64,000 nt of DNA. Origin: Nocardioides marmorisolisilvae. Lineage in GTDB: Bacteria; Actinomycetota; Actinomycetes; Propionibacteriales; Nocardioidaceae. Position numbers and translations under genes: made by a program. Positions 50,567 through 58,435 of the stretch are shown in pieces. Each line of letters opens with the position of its first letter. Within the stretch, counting starts at the first letter, position 1. The stretch lies in contig NZ_RJSG01000002.1 of NCBI RefSeq assembly GCF_003725775.1, positions 1,544,804 through 1,608,803 on the forward strand, read 5' to 3'. The notes beneath the pieces are model-generated. The model was not told the origin of the DNA, did no database searches, and saw only the letters and a list, made by a program, of their open reading frames with translations.

Positions 50567-51514
50567 GTGACTGTACGTCGCACGGAGCGTGAGATCGAGG
50601 GCCGCGACAGCGTCGGGCTCTACCTCGACGAGATCGCTCGCACGCCGCTGCTCGACGCCATCACCGAGGTCGAGCTGTCCAAGACGATCGAGGCGGGCCT
50701 GTTCGCAGCCCAGCTCCTCGAGGAGGGCCGGGTCGGACGCCGCAAGGGCGGTGCCCCCGGGTTCGCCACCCAGGCCGAGCTCGAGTGGATGGTCGAGGAG
50801 GGCGAGCGCGCGGTCCAGCGCTTCATCCAGGCCAACCTGCGGCTGGTGGTCTCCATCGCCCGCAAGTACGGCCGCAGCGCGATGCCGATGCTCGACCTGA
50901 TCCAGGAGGGCAACACCGGCCTGATCCGCGCGGTCGAGAAGTTCGACTACGCGAAGGGCTACAAGTTCTCCACGTACGCGACCTGGTGGGTCCGCCAGGC
51001 CATCACCCGCGGCATCGCCCAGCAGGCCCGCGTGGTCCGGCTGCCGGTGCACGTGGTCGAGGAGCTGAACCAGGTCTCGTCGGCGCGCCGCACGCTGGAG
51101 CGCCAGATCGGCCGCGAGCCGGAGCCGGCGGAGATCGCCGCCGAGCTCGGCATGGACGTCGACCGGGTCATCGACCTGATCGGCTGGGGCCGCGACCACG
51201 TCAGCCTGGACAGCCCGCTCGACGTCGACGGGGACACCTCGCTGGGCGACCTGATCGCCCAGGAGAGCTCGCCCGGACCCGACCTGACCGTGCTCGACGT
51301 CGAGGCGCGCGACCGGCTCAACACCCTGGTCGAGCTGCTCGACGAGCGGTCCGCAGACATCATCCGCAGCCGCTACGGCCTGGTCGACGGACGCCAGCAC
51401 AAGCTGGCCGACATCGGAGCCGCGCACGGCATCTCGGCCGAGCGGGTCCGTCAGCTCGAGCGCGAGGCGATCGCCAAGCTGCGCCGCCTGGCCGACCCCG
51501 ACCTGGCCGCCTGA
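50567..51514 (+). CDS. Group 2 sigma-70 family factor
   Basis: A 315-residue RpoD-like factor without the Lys/Ala tail. Regions: DSVGLYLDEIARTPLLD (1.2), [35 protein letters not shown] (2), [17 protein letters not shown], region 3 and DIGAAHGISAERVRQLE (4.2). Most likely a non-essential principal-like factor such as SigB/HrdA. GTG start at 50567 with GGGAGG before it. A short palindrome CCTAC-N5-GTAGG (50460-50474) lies in its leader, role unknown. Confidence 0.9.
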   Translation: MTVRRTEREIEGRDSVGLYLDEIARTPLLDAITEVELSKTIEAGLFAAQLLEEGRVGRRKGGAPGFATQAELEWMVEEGERAVQRFIQANLRLVVSIARKYGRSAMPMLDLIQEGNTGLIRAVEKFDYAKGYKFSTYATWWVRQAITRGIAQQARVVRLPVHVVEELNQVSSARRTLERQIGREPEPAEIAAELGMDVDRVIDLIGWGRDHVSLDSPLDVDGDTSLGDLIAQESSPGPDLTVLDVEARDRLNTLVELLDERSADIIRSRYGLVDGRQHKLADIGAAHGISAERVRQLEREAIAKLRRLADPDLAA

Positions 51515-51516
51515 CC

Positions 51517-51560
51517 TCGGGTCTCGGCCCGCCGGCCCCCAGGCGTCAGCCGAGACCCGA
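51517..51560. terminator. Bidirectional hairpin between sigma factor and coaE
   Basis: Perfect 12-bp stem TCGGGTCTCGGC (51517-51528) and GCCGAGACCCGA (51549-51560), 20-nt loop. The right arm lies in the last codons of coaE. Confidence 0.6.
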
Positions 51561-52142
51561 CAACTCTTCGAAGACCTCCGTCACCCGGCGACGGAGGTCT
51601 TCGATCGTCCCGGTGTTCTCAATCAGGTGGGTCGCGATCGCGTTGCGGTCCTCGCGCGTGGCCTGGGCCCCCATCCGGGACTCGGCGTCCTCCTGCGTCC
51701 ACCCGCGGTCGCGCAGCATCCGCTCCAGCTGGAGCTCGGCCGGCGCGTCGACCACGATGACCGCGTCGAAGGTGTCGGCGCGACCGCTCTCGGCCAGCAG
51801 CGGGATGTCGTGGACGACCAGCGCTCCGGGCGGTGCATGGGTCTCCAGGTCGACGATTCGCTCGAACACCAGCGGGTGCACGATCGCCTCCAGGCGTTTG
51901 CGCGCGGCCGGGTCGTTGAACACCAGCGCGCCCATCGCCGGGCGATCGAGGTCACCCTCGGAGGTGAGCAGTCCGTCACCGAACTCCGCCACCACAGCCG
52001 CGAGACCCGGGGTGCCCTTCTCGACGACCTCGCGCGCCAGAGCGTCCGCGTCGATGATGACCGCGCCCAGCTCGGCGAGGATCGCCGAGACCGTGCTCTT
52101 GCCCGATGCGATGCCGCCGGTCAGCCCTACGCGCTTGGTCAC
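51546..52142 (-). CDS. coaE: Dephospho-CoA kinase
   Basis: Catalyses the last step of coenzyme A synthesis, phosphorylating dephospho-CoA. Walker A loop GGIASGKST is at 9-17, DADALAREVV follows, and the lid region DRGWTQEDAESRM is present. Length 198 is typical. A perfect 14-bp hairpin (51569-51582 with 51590-51603) lies in its 3' coding region in addition to the terminator. Confidence 0.93.
   Translation of the reverse strand: MTKRVGLTGGIASGKSTVSAILAELGAVIIDADALAREVVEKGTPGLAAVVAEFGDGLLTSEGDLDRPAMGALVFNDPAARKRLEAIVHPLVFERIVDLETHAPPGALVVHDIPLLAESGRADTFDAVIVVDAPAELQLERMLRDRGWTQEDAESRMGAQATREDRNAIATHLIENTGTIEDLRRRVTEVFEELSGLG
51569..51603. other. Perfect 14-bp hairpin inside the 3' coding region of coaE
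   Basis: CGAAGACCTCCGTC at 51569-51582 pairs with GACGGAGGTCTTCG at 51590-51603 around a 7-nt loop. It may stabilise the 3' end or act with the next hairpin. Confidence 0.5.
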
Positions 52143-52164
52143 GCGGCGAGTATCGCAGGCGCGT

Positions 52165-52824
52165 TCACGAGCACTGGTGACGCCCGGAGACGCGGAGGTT
52201 CATCACCGACGTCCCGGACGCACTCGCGTCGCTGTAGGAGAAGGCGATGCCGTTGAAGCGGCCACCGACCGCAACCGTGACGCGGACGAAGAAGGTGTAG
52301 TTCTTGCCCTTCTCGAGCATCGCGCCGGCCAACGGCTTGCGGGCAGCCCACTCCTGCTTCTCGAGCTTGGACATGCCGGGCACTCCTTCAGCGAACGCGC
52401 CACCCAGGGCAACCCCGCCGGGCGGTTGGACGGCGTACCAGGCGCCCGAGGAGCTCGCGTCCTGCGGGTCGCGCAGGACGGCGCCGGTCATCACGATGTC
52501 CCGCTCGGGCGTCACGGATTCCATCATGACGACGGTGCGGGACGGGTCGCCCAAGCACATCGTGCCGTCGTCGCCCATCGGGATCGGGTTGGCCCTCGGG
52601 CCACCGGTCAGCGGAGCCGGAGAAGGCTCGTCGTTGCTCAGGGTGCGACTGAGCACGACACCGCCCCCGACGACGGCGAGGACCGCCGCAGCCGCCACCG
52701 CGGGAACGAACCAGTGGCGCTCACCGGGAGCGTCCTGGAGAGGCAGGGCTGCCCGTAGCCGGTCGCGCTGCAGCGGGGTCAGGGGCCGCTCAGGCGGCGG
52801 GACGAGGTCCGGGAAGTCGTTCAT
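52165..52824 (-). CDS. Single-pass membrane protein paired with ECF sigma (possible anti-sigma)
   Basis: A 219-residue protein. Residues 1-38 are cytoplasmic (MNDFPDLVPPPERPLTPLQ), residues about 39-58 a membrane helix, and the rest a Cys-containing extracytoplasmic domain. It starts on an ATGA overlap with the ECF gene. This is the usual place of an anti-sigma factor, but I see no HxxxCxxC motif, so the function is inferred from position. The N-terminal fragment matches the CU044_5270-like families beside ECF factors. Confidence 0.72.
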   Translation of the reverse strand: MNDFPDLVPPPERPLTPLQRDRLRAALPLQDAPGERHWFVPAVAAAAVLAVVGGGVVLSRTLSNDEPSPAPLTGGPRANPIPMGDDGTMCLGDPSRTVVMMESVTPERDIVMTGAVLRDPQDASSSGAWYAVQPPGGVALGGAFAEGVPGMSKLEKQEWAARKPLAGAMLEKGKNYTFFVRVTVAVGGRFNGIAFSYSDASASGTSVMNLRVSGRHQCS

Positions 52825-53441
52825 GCTCCTGCTCCTTCGGTGCTGGAGAGCCGCGCACGGGCGCGGGCGAGTCGTGATCGGACCGTGCCGACCGGGATGT
52901 CGAGAGCTGCTGCGGCGTCGGCGTAGCTGAGCCCGGACCAGACGACGAGGGCGAGCACGTCCTGCTCGCCGCGCGAGAGCGTGCGGACCTGGTCCAGCAA
53001 CGCCCGCATCCGCTGCTCGTCGGCGAGGCGATCGGTCACCCCGTCGGCGGGATCGGGCGCTTCCCCGTCGTCGATCGAGCCGGCCTTCGCGACCACCCGC
53101 AGGTGCCGGCGGCGGCCGCGCTCCAGGTTGCGGCACACGTTCGTCGCGACCCCGAACAGCCACGGCGCCGCGGAACCCTCGTGCAGCTGGATGCGCTGGC
53201 GACGGTTCCAGACGGTGAGGAAGACCGTCGAGACCGCGTCCTCGGCGTCCGCGTAGTCACCCAGGCGCCGGAAGCAGTGGTTGTACAGCCGGTCGGCGTA
53301 CTGCTCGAACAGGGCGGCGAGCGCCTCGCGCTCCCCGCGCCGCACCGACTCGACGGTTGCTGCGTCGGAGACCACGTCCGGCACGTCCGCATCCTGTCCT
53401 GTCGGTTCGACCAGTGGCCGAGTGACCACGTTCGCTCTCAT
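52821..53441 (-). CDS. ECF RNA polymerase sigma factor
   Basis: A 206-residue ECF factor. Region 2 is EREALAALFEQYADRLYNHCFRRLGDYADAEDAVSTVFLTVW and region 4 LSRGEQDVLALVVWSGLSYADAAAALDIPVGTVRSRLARARARL. It probably directs transcription of its own operon with the downstream membrane partner. The ORF is open upstream, but ATG at 53441 gives the family length. Confidence 0.9.
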   Translation of the reverse strand: MRANVVTRPLVEPTGQDADVPDVVSDAATVESVRRGEREALAALFEQYADRLYNHCFRRLGDYADAEDAVSTVFLTVWNRRQRIQLHEGSAAPWLFGVATNVCRNLERGRRRHLRVVAKAGSIDDGEAPDPADGVTDRLADEQRMRALLDQVRTLSRGEQDVLALVVWSGLSYADAAAALDIPVGTVRSRLARARARLSSTEGAGA

Positions 53442-53521
53442 GCTCCTTCATGTCCGGCTCGCAGAGGCGAGTTCCCGATTCGGTCCGACCTTTTTTCTCG
53501 AGCCCGTCGGCGCCTGCGAGG

Positions 53522-54796
53522 ATGGCCGGCGTGAGCCCGGCCGACCTGTCCCCCGGTGACCGCGTCGCGCTGCTGGTCCCCGGCTCGGCCCGGTACGTCG
53601 ACGTGGTGCTGTCCCTGCTGGTGCGCGGCATCATCCCGATCCCGATGGACCCCCGCCTCACCGAGAGCGAGCGTGCCGGGATCCTCGCCGACCTCGAGCC
53701 GACGCTGGTGGTCACCGATCCGAGCGAGCTCGAGGCACTGGCGCTCGGCTGGGCACCCGGCGACGTCCCGCTGGCCCGGCCGATGCACGTCACCAGCGGT
53801 ACGACCGGTGCGCCCAAGGGCGTCTACAGCGGCGTGCTCGACGTCCAAGCTGCAGCCGCGCTGCTCGCCGAGGAGCGCTTGCTCTGGGGCTTCAACGCGG
53901 GCGACGTGAACCTGGTGGTCAGTCCGCTCTACCACTCGGCTCCGCTGCGCTTCGCGATCGGGACGCTGCTCGCGGGTGGCCGGATCGTGGCCCCGGGAGC
54001 GTTCGAACCTGCCGCCATGACGGCGGCGATCGCGGAGCACCGACCGACCTCGATGTTCGTCGCCCCGGCCCACCTGCAGCGGCTCTTCGAGCACTGGGAC
54101 GAGCACGCCTGGCCGGACCTGGACTCGTTCCGGCTGGTCGCTCACGCCGGCGCCCCCTGCCCCGACCCGCTCAAGCGTCGCCTGATCCGGGTCTTCCCGG
54201 AGGGGTCGACCTGGGAGTTCTACGGATCGACCGAGGGCCAGTTCACCGCCTGCCGCAGCGAGGAGTGGCTGCTGCACCCCGGCACCGTCGGACGGGCCCG
54301 TCCCGGGCGCACGCTGGCGGTCGACGAGGACGGCCTGATCTGGTGCGCCGTCCCGGAGCACGCCCGCTTCACCTACTTCAACGCGCCCGCGAAGACACAG
54401 GCCGCGTGGCGCGGCGACGCGTTCACCGTGGGCGACCTCGGCCACCTCGACGAGGAGGGCTACCTCTACCTCGACGCCCGTCGCGAGGACCTGGTGATCA
54501 CCGGCGGGGTCAACGTGTACCCGGCCGAGGTCGAGAACGCGCTGGCCGAGCACCCGGGGGTCACCGACGTCGCCGTGTTCGGCGTACCGGACGAGCGCTG
54601 GGGCCAGCGGGTCTGCGCGGCCTACGTCGGGCCGGCAACGGCCGAGGAGCTGACCGCGTGGGCACGCGAACGGCTCTCACCGCCGAAGCGGCCGAAGGAC
54701 TACCAGCGACTCGAGGCGATCCCGAGGACCCTGACGGGGAAGATCCTGCGTCGGTCGCTCACGCAGGTCGCCCCATCTCCTCCTCCGAGCAGCTGA
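53522..54796 (+). CDS. AMP-forming acyl-CoA synthetase (short form)
   Basis: A 424-residue ANL ligase. P-loop is HVTSGTTGAPKGV (near 91-103), then YGSTEGQ, VGDLGHLDEEGYLYLDARREDLVITGGVNVYP, and the C-terminal lysine RTLTGKILRR. It lacks the first 60 or so residues usually found before SPGDRVALL, so it is a short form or the start is wrong. ATG at 53522 is the closest; ATG at 53450 adds 24 low-complexity residues. Its 3' end overlaps the AraC gene. Confidence 0.82.
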   Translation: MAGVSPADLSPGDRVALLVPGSARYVDVVLSLLVRGIIPIPMDPRLTESERAGILADLEPTLVVTDPSELEALALGWAPGDVPLARPMHVTSGTTGAPKGVYSGVLDVQAAAALLAEERLLWGFNAGDVNLVVSPLYHSAPLRFAIGTLLAGGRIVAPGAFEPAAMTAAIAEHRPTSMFVAPAHLQRLFEHWDEHAWPDLDSFRLVAHAGAPCPDPLKRRLIRVFPEGSTWEFYGSTEGQFTACRSEEWLLHPGTVGRARPGRTLAVDEDGLIWCAVPEHARFTYFNAPAKTQAAWRGDAFTVGDLGHLDEEGYLYLDARREDLVITGGVNVYPAEVENALAEHPGVTDVAVFGVPDERWGQRVCAAYVGPATAEELTAWARERLSPPKRPKDYQRLEAIPRTLTGKILRRSLTQVAPSPPPSS

Positions 54797-55727
54797 ACGA
54801 CTGGCGGTAGCCCTGCGGGCTCACGCCGCGCACCCGGGTGAAGTGCTGGCGCATGGTCGCCGCATTGCCGAAGCCGACCTCGTCGGCGATCCACTCGATC
54901 GAGGCGTCGCTGGCCTCGAGCAGCTCCTCGGCGGCAAGCACCCGCTGCTTCGTCACCCAGGCGTGCGGCGTGGCACCGGTCTCGGCCCGGAACCGGCGGG
55001 CGAACGTGCGCGGCGACATGTGGGAGCGACGCGCGAGCGCCTCGACGCTGTGGTCCTCGCCCAGGTTCTCGGTGATCCAGGTCAGCAACGGGCCGAGCGT
55101 CGGCGCATCGCAGTCCGGCACCGGGCGGGCGATGTACTGGGCCTGCCCTCCGTCGCGCTGGGGCGGCACGACCATGCGGCGCGCGACCATCGAGGCGACC
55201 TTCGCGCCGTACTCCTTGCGCCACAGGTGCAGGCAGGCATCGAGGCCGGCCGCGGATCCGGCGGAGGTGATCACCGGGTCCTCGTCGACGTAGAGCACCT
55301 CGGGGATCACCCGGGCCCGCGGGTAGCGCGCCTGGAGATCCTCGGCGTGCATCCAGTGGGTGGTGCAGTCGCGGCCGTCGAGCAGCCCCGCCTCCCCGAG
55401 CACGAACGATCCCGAGCAGACCGACAGCACCCGGGCGCCGCGGGCAACCGCGTCGCGGAGCAGCTGCAGGACCTCCTGCGGCACCGAGTCGACGCCCTTC
55501 ACGGCGGGGACGCAGATCAGGTCGGCCTGGGCGGCCCGGTCCAGTCCGTGCTCCACGTGCAGGTCGAAGCCCATGCTGGTGCGCACCCGGGGCGTGGCGG
55601 CGCAGACGGCGAACTCCAGGGCCGGGACGCCGTGCTCGGTCCGGTCGATCCCCCAGGCCTCGCAGACGACTCCCAGCTCGAACGGGGCGACCCCGTCGAA
55701 GACGATCACGGCAACGTTCTTGAGCAT
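54759..55727 (-). CDS. GlxA family AraC-type transcriptional regulator
   Basis: A 322-residue regulator. Residues 1 to about 180 are a DJ-1/PfpI-like amidase-type ligand domain (VAVIVFDGVAPFELGVVCEAWG, VLSVCSGSFVLGEAGLLDG). Residues about 215-322 are the AraC helix-turn-helix pair with DHSVEALARRSHMSPRTFARRF and IADEVGFGNAATMRQHF. ATG at 55727 is preferred to the upstream frame. A perfect 12-bp-arm palindrome 44 bp upstream is a likely operator. Confidence 0.88.
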   Translation of the reverse strand: MLKNVAVIVFDGVAPFELGVVCEAWGIDRTEHGVPALEFAVCAATPRVRTSMGFDLHVEHGLDRAAQADLICVPAVKGVDSVPQEVLQLLRDAVARGARVLSVCSGSFVLGEAGLLDGRDCTTHWMHAEDLQARYPRARVIPEVLYVDEDPVITSAGSAAGLDACLHLWRKEYGAKVASMVARRMVVPPQRDGGQAQYIARPVPDCDAPTLGPLLTWITENLGEDHSVEALARRSHMSPRTFARRFRAETGATPHAWVTKQRVLAAEELLEASDASIEWIADEVGFGNAATMRQHFTRVRGVSPQGYRQSFSCSEEEMGRPA

Positions 55728-55771
55728 CTGCCCAGGGTCGCACGAACATGGCAGAAAAGCGAGGGTAGGTG

Positions 55772-55799
55772 TCATTCCTGCCACTGTTGGCAGGAATGA
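55772..55799. promoter_or_regulatory. Perfect operator between GlxA regulator and the small membrane gene
   Basis: TCATTCCTGCCA (55772-55783) and TGGCAGGAATGA (55788-55799) with a 4-bp spacer. A third half-site TGGCAGAAA lies at about 55749-55757. It sits in the divergent gap. Confidence 0.72.
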
Positions 55800-55820
55800 G
55801 ATGAGCGCAGGATTACTGCC

Positions 55821-55997
55821 ATGAACGAGATCATCACTTCAGCCATCGCCATCATCGCCATGGTCAGCGGCCTGGTGTCGCTGGTCGTGTTCGTCCGCCG
55901 CGACAACTTCGCCGGCCCGGGGACCGGGTACACCGACGTGGACGACCTCGGAGCCGTCGTCCGCGGCCGCCGTCAGCCGGTGCCGACGCTGCGTTGA
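55821..55997 (+). CDS. 58-residue membrane protein, divergent from the GlxA regulator
   Basis: Short gene starting on ATG 55821, just after the palindrome. One membrane helix in the first 25 residues (IITSAIAIIAMVSGLVSLVVFV), then RRDNFAGPG and a polar tail. No family recognised. Position, coding composition and shared operator support it as real. It is probably the target of the regulator. Confidence 0.6.
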   Translation: MNEIITSAIAIIAMVSGLVSLVVFVRRDNFAGPGTGYTDVDDLGAVVRGRRQPVPTLR

Positions 55998-56058
55998 GCC
56001 GTTAGTCCCCAACAATCCGGCTGCTTTCCGACGCAGAAACGGTGCGGATCGCCCGGGA

Positions 56059-56550
56059 CTATCTGCGCGTGTCGAGGATCTGCTCGCGCAGGATCTCGGC
56101 GTGGCCGCAGTGCTGGGCCAGCTCGCGCAGGACGTGCAGGTACACCCAGCGCAGCGGAAGCGGTCCGCGGCGGTTGCCGAGGATCAGGTCGTCCAGACCG
56201 AGCGGCGCAGTCGCCGCCCGGGACGCCGCGCAGGCCTCCAGGTGGGCCTGACGCACCGAGGCGATGGTGTCCTCCTCGGTGAGCTCGAAGGACTCGTCCG
56301 GGGTGGACGGGATCCCGATCTCCTCCCGGGAGCGGCAGCTGATCCCCTCGTCGAACCAGACCTTCTCGACGAAAGCGGCGTGCTTGACCAGGCCGAGCAG
56401 CGTGGTCTTCGAGGACACCAGCGAGCGACGCGCCTCCTCCTCGGTGAGCCCGTCGAGGCAGCCGGTCAGGCCGGCCCTGTGTTCGTCGATGAACGTCTCG
56501 AACTGGTCGCGAAGCGGGGCGTCGAAGATGCCGGGATCAACCGAGGACAT
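56059..56550 (-). CDS. DinB/DUF664 family protein
   Basis: A 163-residue four-helix DinB-fold protein, of the DUF664 type common in actinobacteria. Three His residues (VKHAAFVEKVWFDEG, YLHVLRELAQHCGHAE) probably bind a metal. Family members may be thiol (mycothiol) transferases; the substrate here is unknown. Confidence 0.85.
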   Translation of the reverse strand: MSSVDPGIFDAPLRDQFETFIDEHRAGLTGCLDGLTEEEARRSLVSSKTTLLGLVKHAAFVEKVWFDEGISCRSREEIGIPSTPDESFELTEEDTIASVRQAHLEACAASRAATAPLGLDDLILGNRRGPLPLRWVYLHVLRELAQHCGHAEILREQILDTRR

Positions 56551-56562
56551 GGCAGCAGGGTG

Positions 56563-58356
56563 TCACGCGGTGATCCGGCTGGACCCGGAGACCCCGCCGG
56601 GGGCGTCCTGGTCGTAGGGGCGGATCCGGAAGGCGTAGGACTTGCCCGCGGTCAGGCTCGGACTGAGGTAGCTGGTCCGCGACGTCCAGGCCAGCGTCCG
56701 CCAGGCCCCGTAGCCGTTGCGGATCTGCACCTGGTAACGCGTCGCTCCGTGAACCGAGTGCCAGGAGATCCGGACCCGGTGGGCGGACTCGCGCACCAGC
56801 GAGGGCCGCGCCGGAACCGTGGTGATGTAGCCGCGCGGGGTAACGGTCACCGGGTCGGCGTACGGACCGGCAGGCGCGGCCCCCGTCGCACGCACCCGGA
56901 AGTCGTAGGCCCGGCCGGCGACCAGGTTGCTCACCGATCCGCTCGTGCCGGTCACGGACTTGGTGCTGTACGCCGCGGTGCTCCCGTGCTTGCGCCAGTA
57001 GACGATGTACTGCTCGGCGTCGCTGACGGCGTTCCAGGTCAGCGTGACCCGGTGCGCCCCGGCCGAACCTGAGAGGCCCTGGACCCGCGCAAGCTGGATC
57101 GGCACAGTGACGGCGACGGTGTTGGAGAGGATGTCGTTCGCCACCGCGCGCACCTTCGCCGCGCGGACGGCGAACTCGTACCCGTGGCCCTGGCTCAGGG
57201 TCGGGCCGCCCGGGGCGCACTCGGTGAGGACCACGCTGTTGCCGTGGACGACACCGGAGCTGTCGACGGTGCGGTCCACGTCCGGCAGACGGTTCCACGT
57301 CGAGGACACCGCCGGATCCCGGCAGTAGACCAGCATCCGGGTCTCCCCCGGCACCGGCTTCCAGAACAGGGCGACCGAGCGCAACCGGCCCTGGCCGGTG
57401 AGCTGCGGGACCGTGCGCGGACCGAGCGGCATCACGGGCAGCGGGAGCGTCGCCGCCTGCCCGATCCCGAGCTGGGCGAACGCGTCCGCCATGCCGGCCG
57501 CCAGGTCGACCTCGCCCTGGGCGTTCGGGTGCGCCCCGTCGTAGGTGTCGGCATACCCGCGCCAGTACGACGGGTTGGCGACGTCGGCCAGCACCACCTT
57601 GCTCTGCGCGGTCGACCAGGTCGGCACCTTGGCCGCCAGCTTGCTGTTGTAGTCCGGCGCCTCGGAGACCAGCAGCTTGTTCTGCGCGGATCCGTTCGGC
57701 ACCTCGGCGTAGGCCAGGTTCGCCATCACGATCGTCGCGTCCGGCTTCGCGGCCCGGACCTCGTCGATGTACTTCTTCGCGTTCGCGATCAGCTCGTCGA
57801 CCGTGTACGGCGCGCTCGTCAGGTCACTGCGGTCGCGCGGCTTGGTCAGGTCGTTGTACCCGAAGAACTCGACCACCACGGCGGGGTCGTAGGTCTCGGT
57901 CGCCCAGCGGATCCGGCTGTGCCCGTCGGGGCTGAGCGTCGAGGGCTCGAGCTGCTCGGCGAGCTGGGCTCCCCCGCGCGCGTCGTGGTCCTGGTCGAAG
58001 TCGCAGTCCGCGTACTCGTGGTGACCCCACTCGAAGGTGGTGTAGTCGATGAGGTCGCTCCACGGCCCGACGAAGTCGAAGTTCACCCCGGCAGCGCGCA
58101 ACCGGTGGTCGAAGAAGTACCGCCAGGTGTAGTCACCCGAGGTGCCGTTGGTGATCGAGTCCCCGGTCAGCAGGATCTTCACCGGATCGGACGCCGGGTC
58201 CGGGGCCGCCGCAGGCGGGCAGGCCGGGTCGTACTGGGTCGGGTCGTTGACCGCCGAGGCCGCGGTGGCCCCCAGGCCCGCACTCAGGGCAGCGCTCACC
58301 GTCACCCCGAGCACCAGGCCCAGGGCGCGGCTCACCAGCGAACGGCCGTACCCCAC
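56563..58356 (-). CDS. Secreted SGNH/GDSL hydrolase with fibronectin type III domains
   Basis: A 597-residue exported enzyme. The signal peptide is about 1-35. The SGNH domain (about 58-295) has GDS (65-67) with Ser67, a GYND-like segment, and DGAHPN near 272. It is followed by three fibronectin-III-like modules (about 310-410, 415-505, 510-597). The combination suggests an esterase or lipase tethered to a polymer or the envelope. The ORF also begins at ATG 58356 directly. Confidence 0.85.
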   Translation of the reverse strand: MGYGRSLVSRALGLVLGVTVSAALSAGLGATAASAVNDPTQYDPACPPAAAPDPASDPVKILLTGDSITNGTSGDYTWRYFFDHRLRAAGVNFDFVGPWSDLIDYTTFEWGHHEYADCDFDQDHDARGGAQLAEQLEPSTLSPDGHSRIRWATETYDPAVVVEFFGYNDLTKPRDRSDLTSAPYTVDELIANAKKYIDEVRAAKPDATIVMANLAYAEVPNGSAQNKLLVSEAPDYNSKLAAKVPTWSTAQSKVVLADVANPSYWRGYADTYDGAHPNAQGEVDLAAGMADAFAQLGIGQAATLPLPVMPLGPRTVPQLTGQGRLRSVALFWKPVPGETRMLVYCRDPAVSSTWNRLPDVDRTVDSSGVVHGNSVVLTECAPGGPTLSQGHGYEFAVRAAKVRAVANDILSNTVAVTVPIQLARVQGLSGSAGAHRVTLTWNAVSDAEQYIVYWRKHGSTAAYSTKSVTGTSGSVSNLVAGRAYDFRVRATGAAPAGPYADPVTVTPRGYITTVPARPSLVRESAHRVRISWHSVHGATRYQVQIRNGYGAWRTLAWTSRTSYLSPSLTAGKSYAFRIRPYDQDAPGGVSGSSRITA

Positions 58357-58391
58357 GCCCCCATGCTAGGAGTGCCGACCTTGAGGAACGA

Positions 58392-58425
58392 CGAAGGGCC
58401 CCGACCTGCTGGTCGGGGCCCTTCG
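58392..58425. terminator. Strong hairpin between rpsA and the SGNH gene
   Basis: Perfect 15-bp stem: CGAAGGGCCCCGACC (58392-58406) with GGTCGGGGCCCTTCG (58411-58425), 4-nt loop. It follows the rpsA stop at 58436. Confidence 0.8.
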
Positions 58426-58435
58426 ATCGTTGGCG

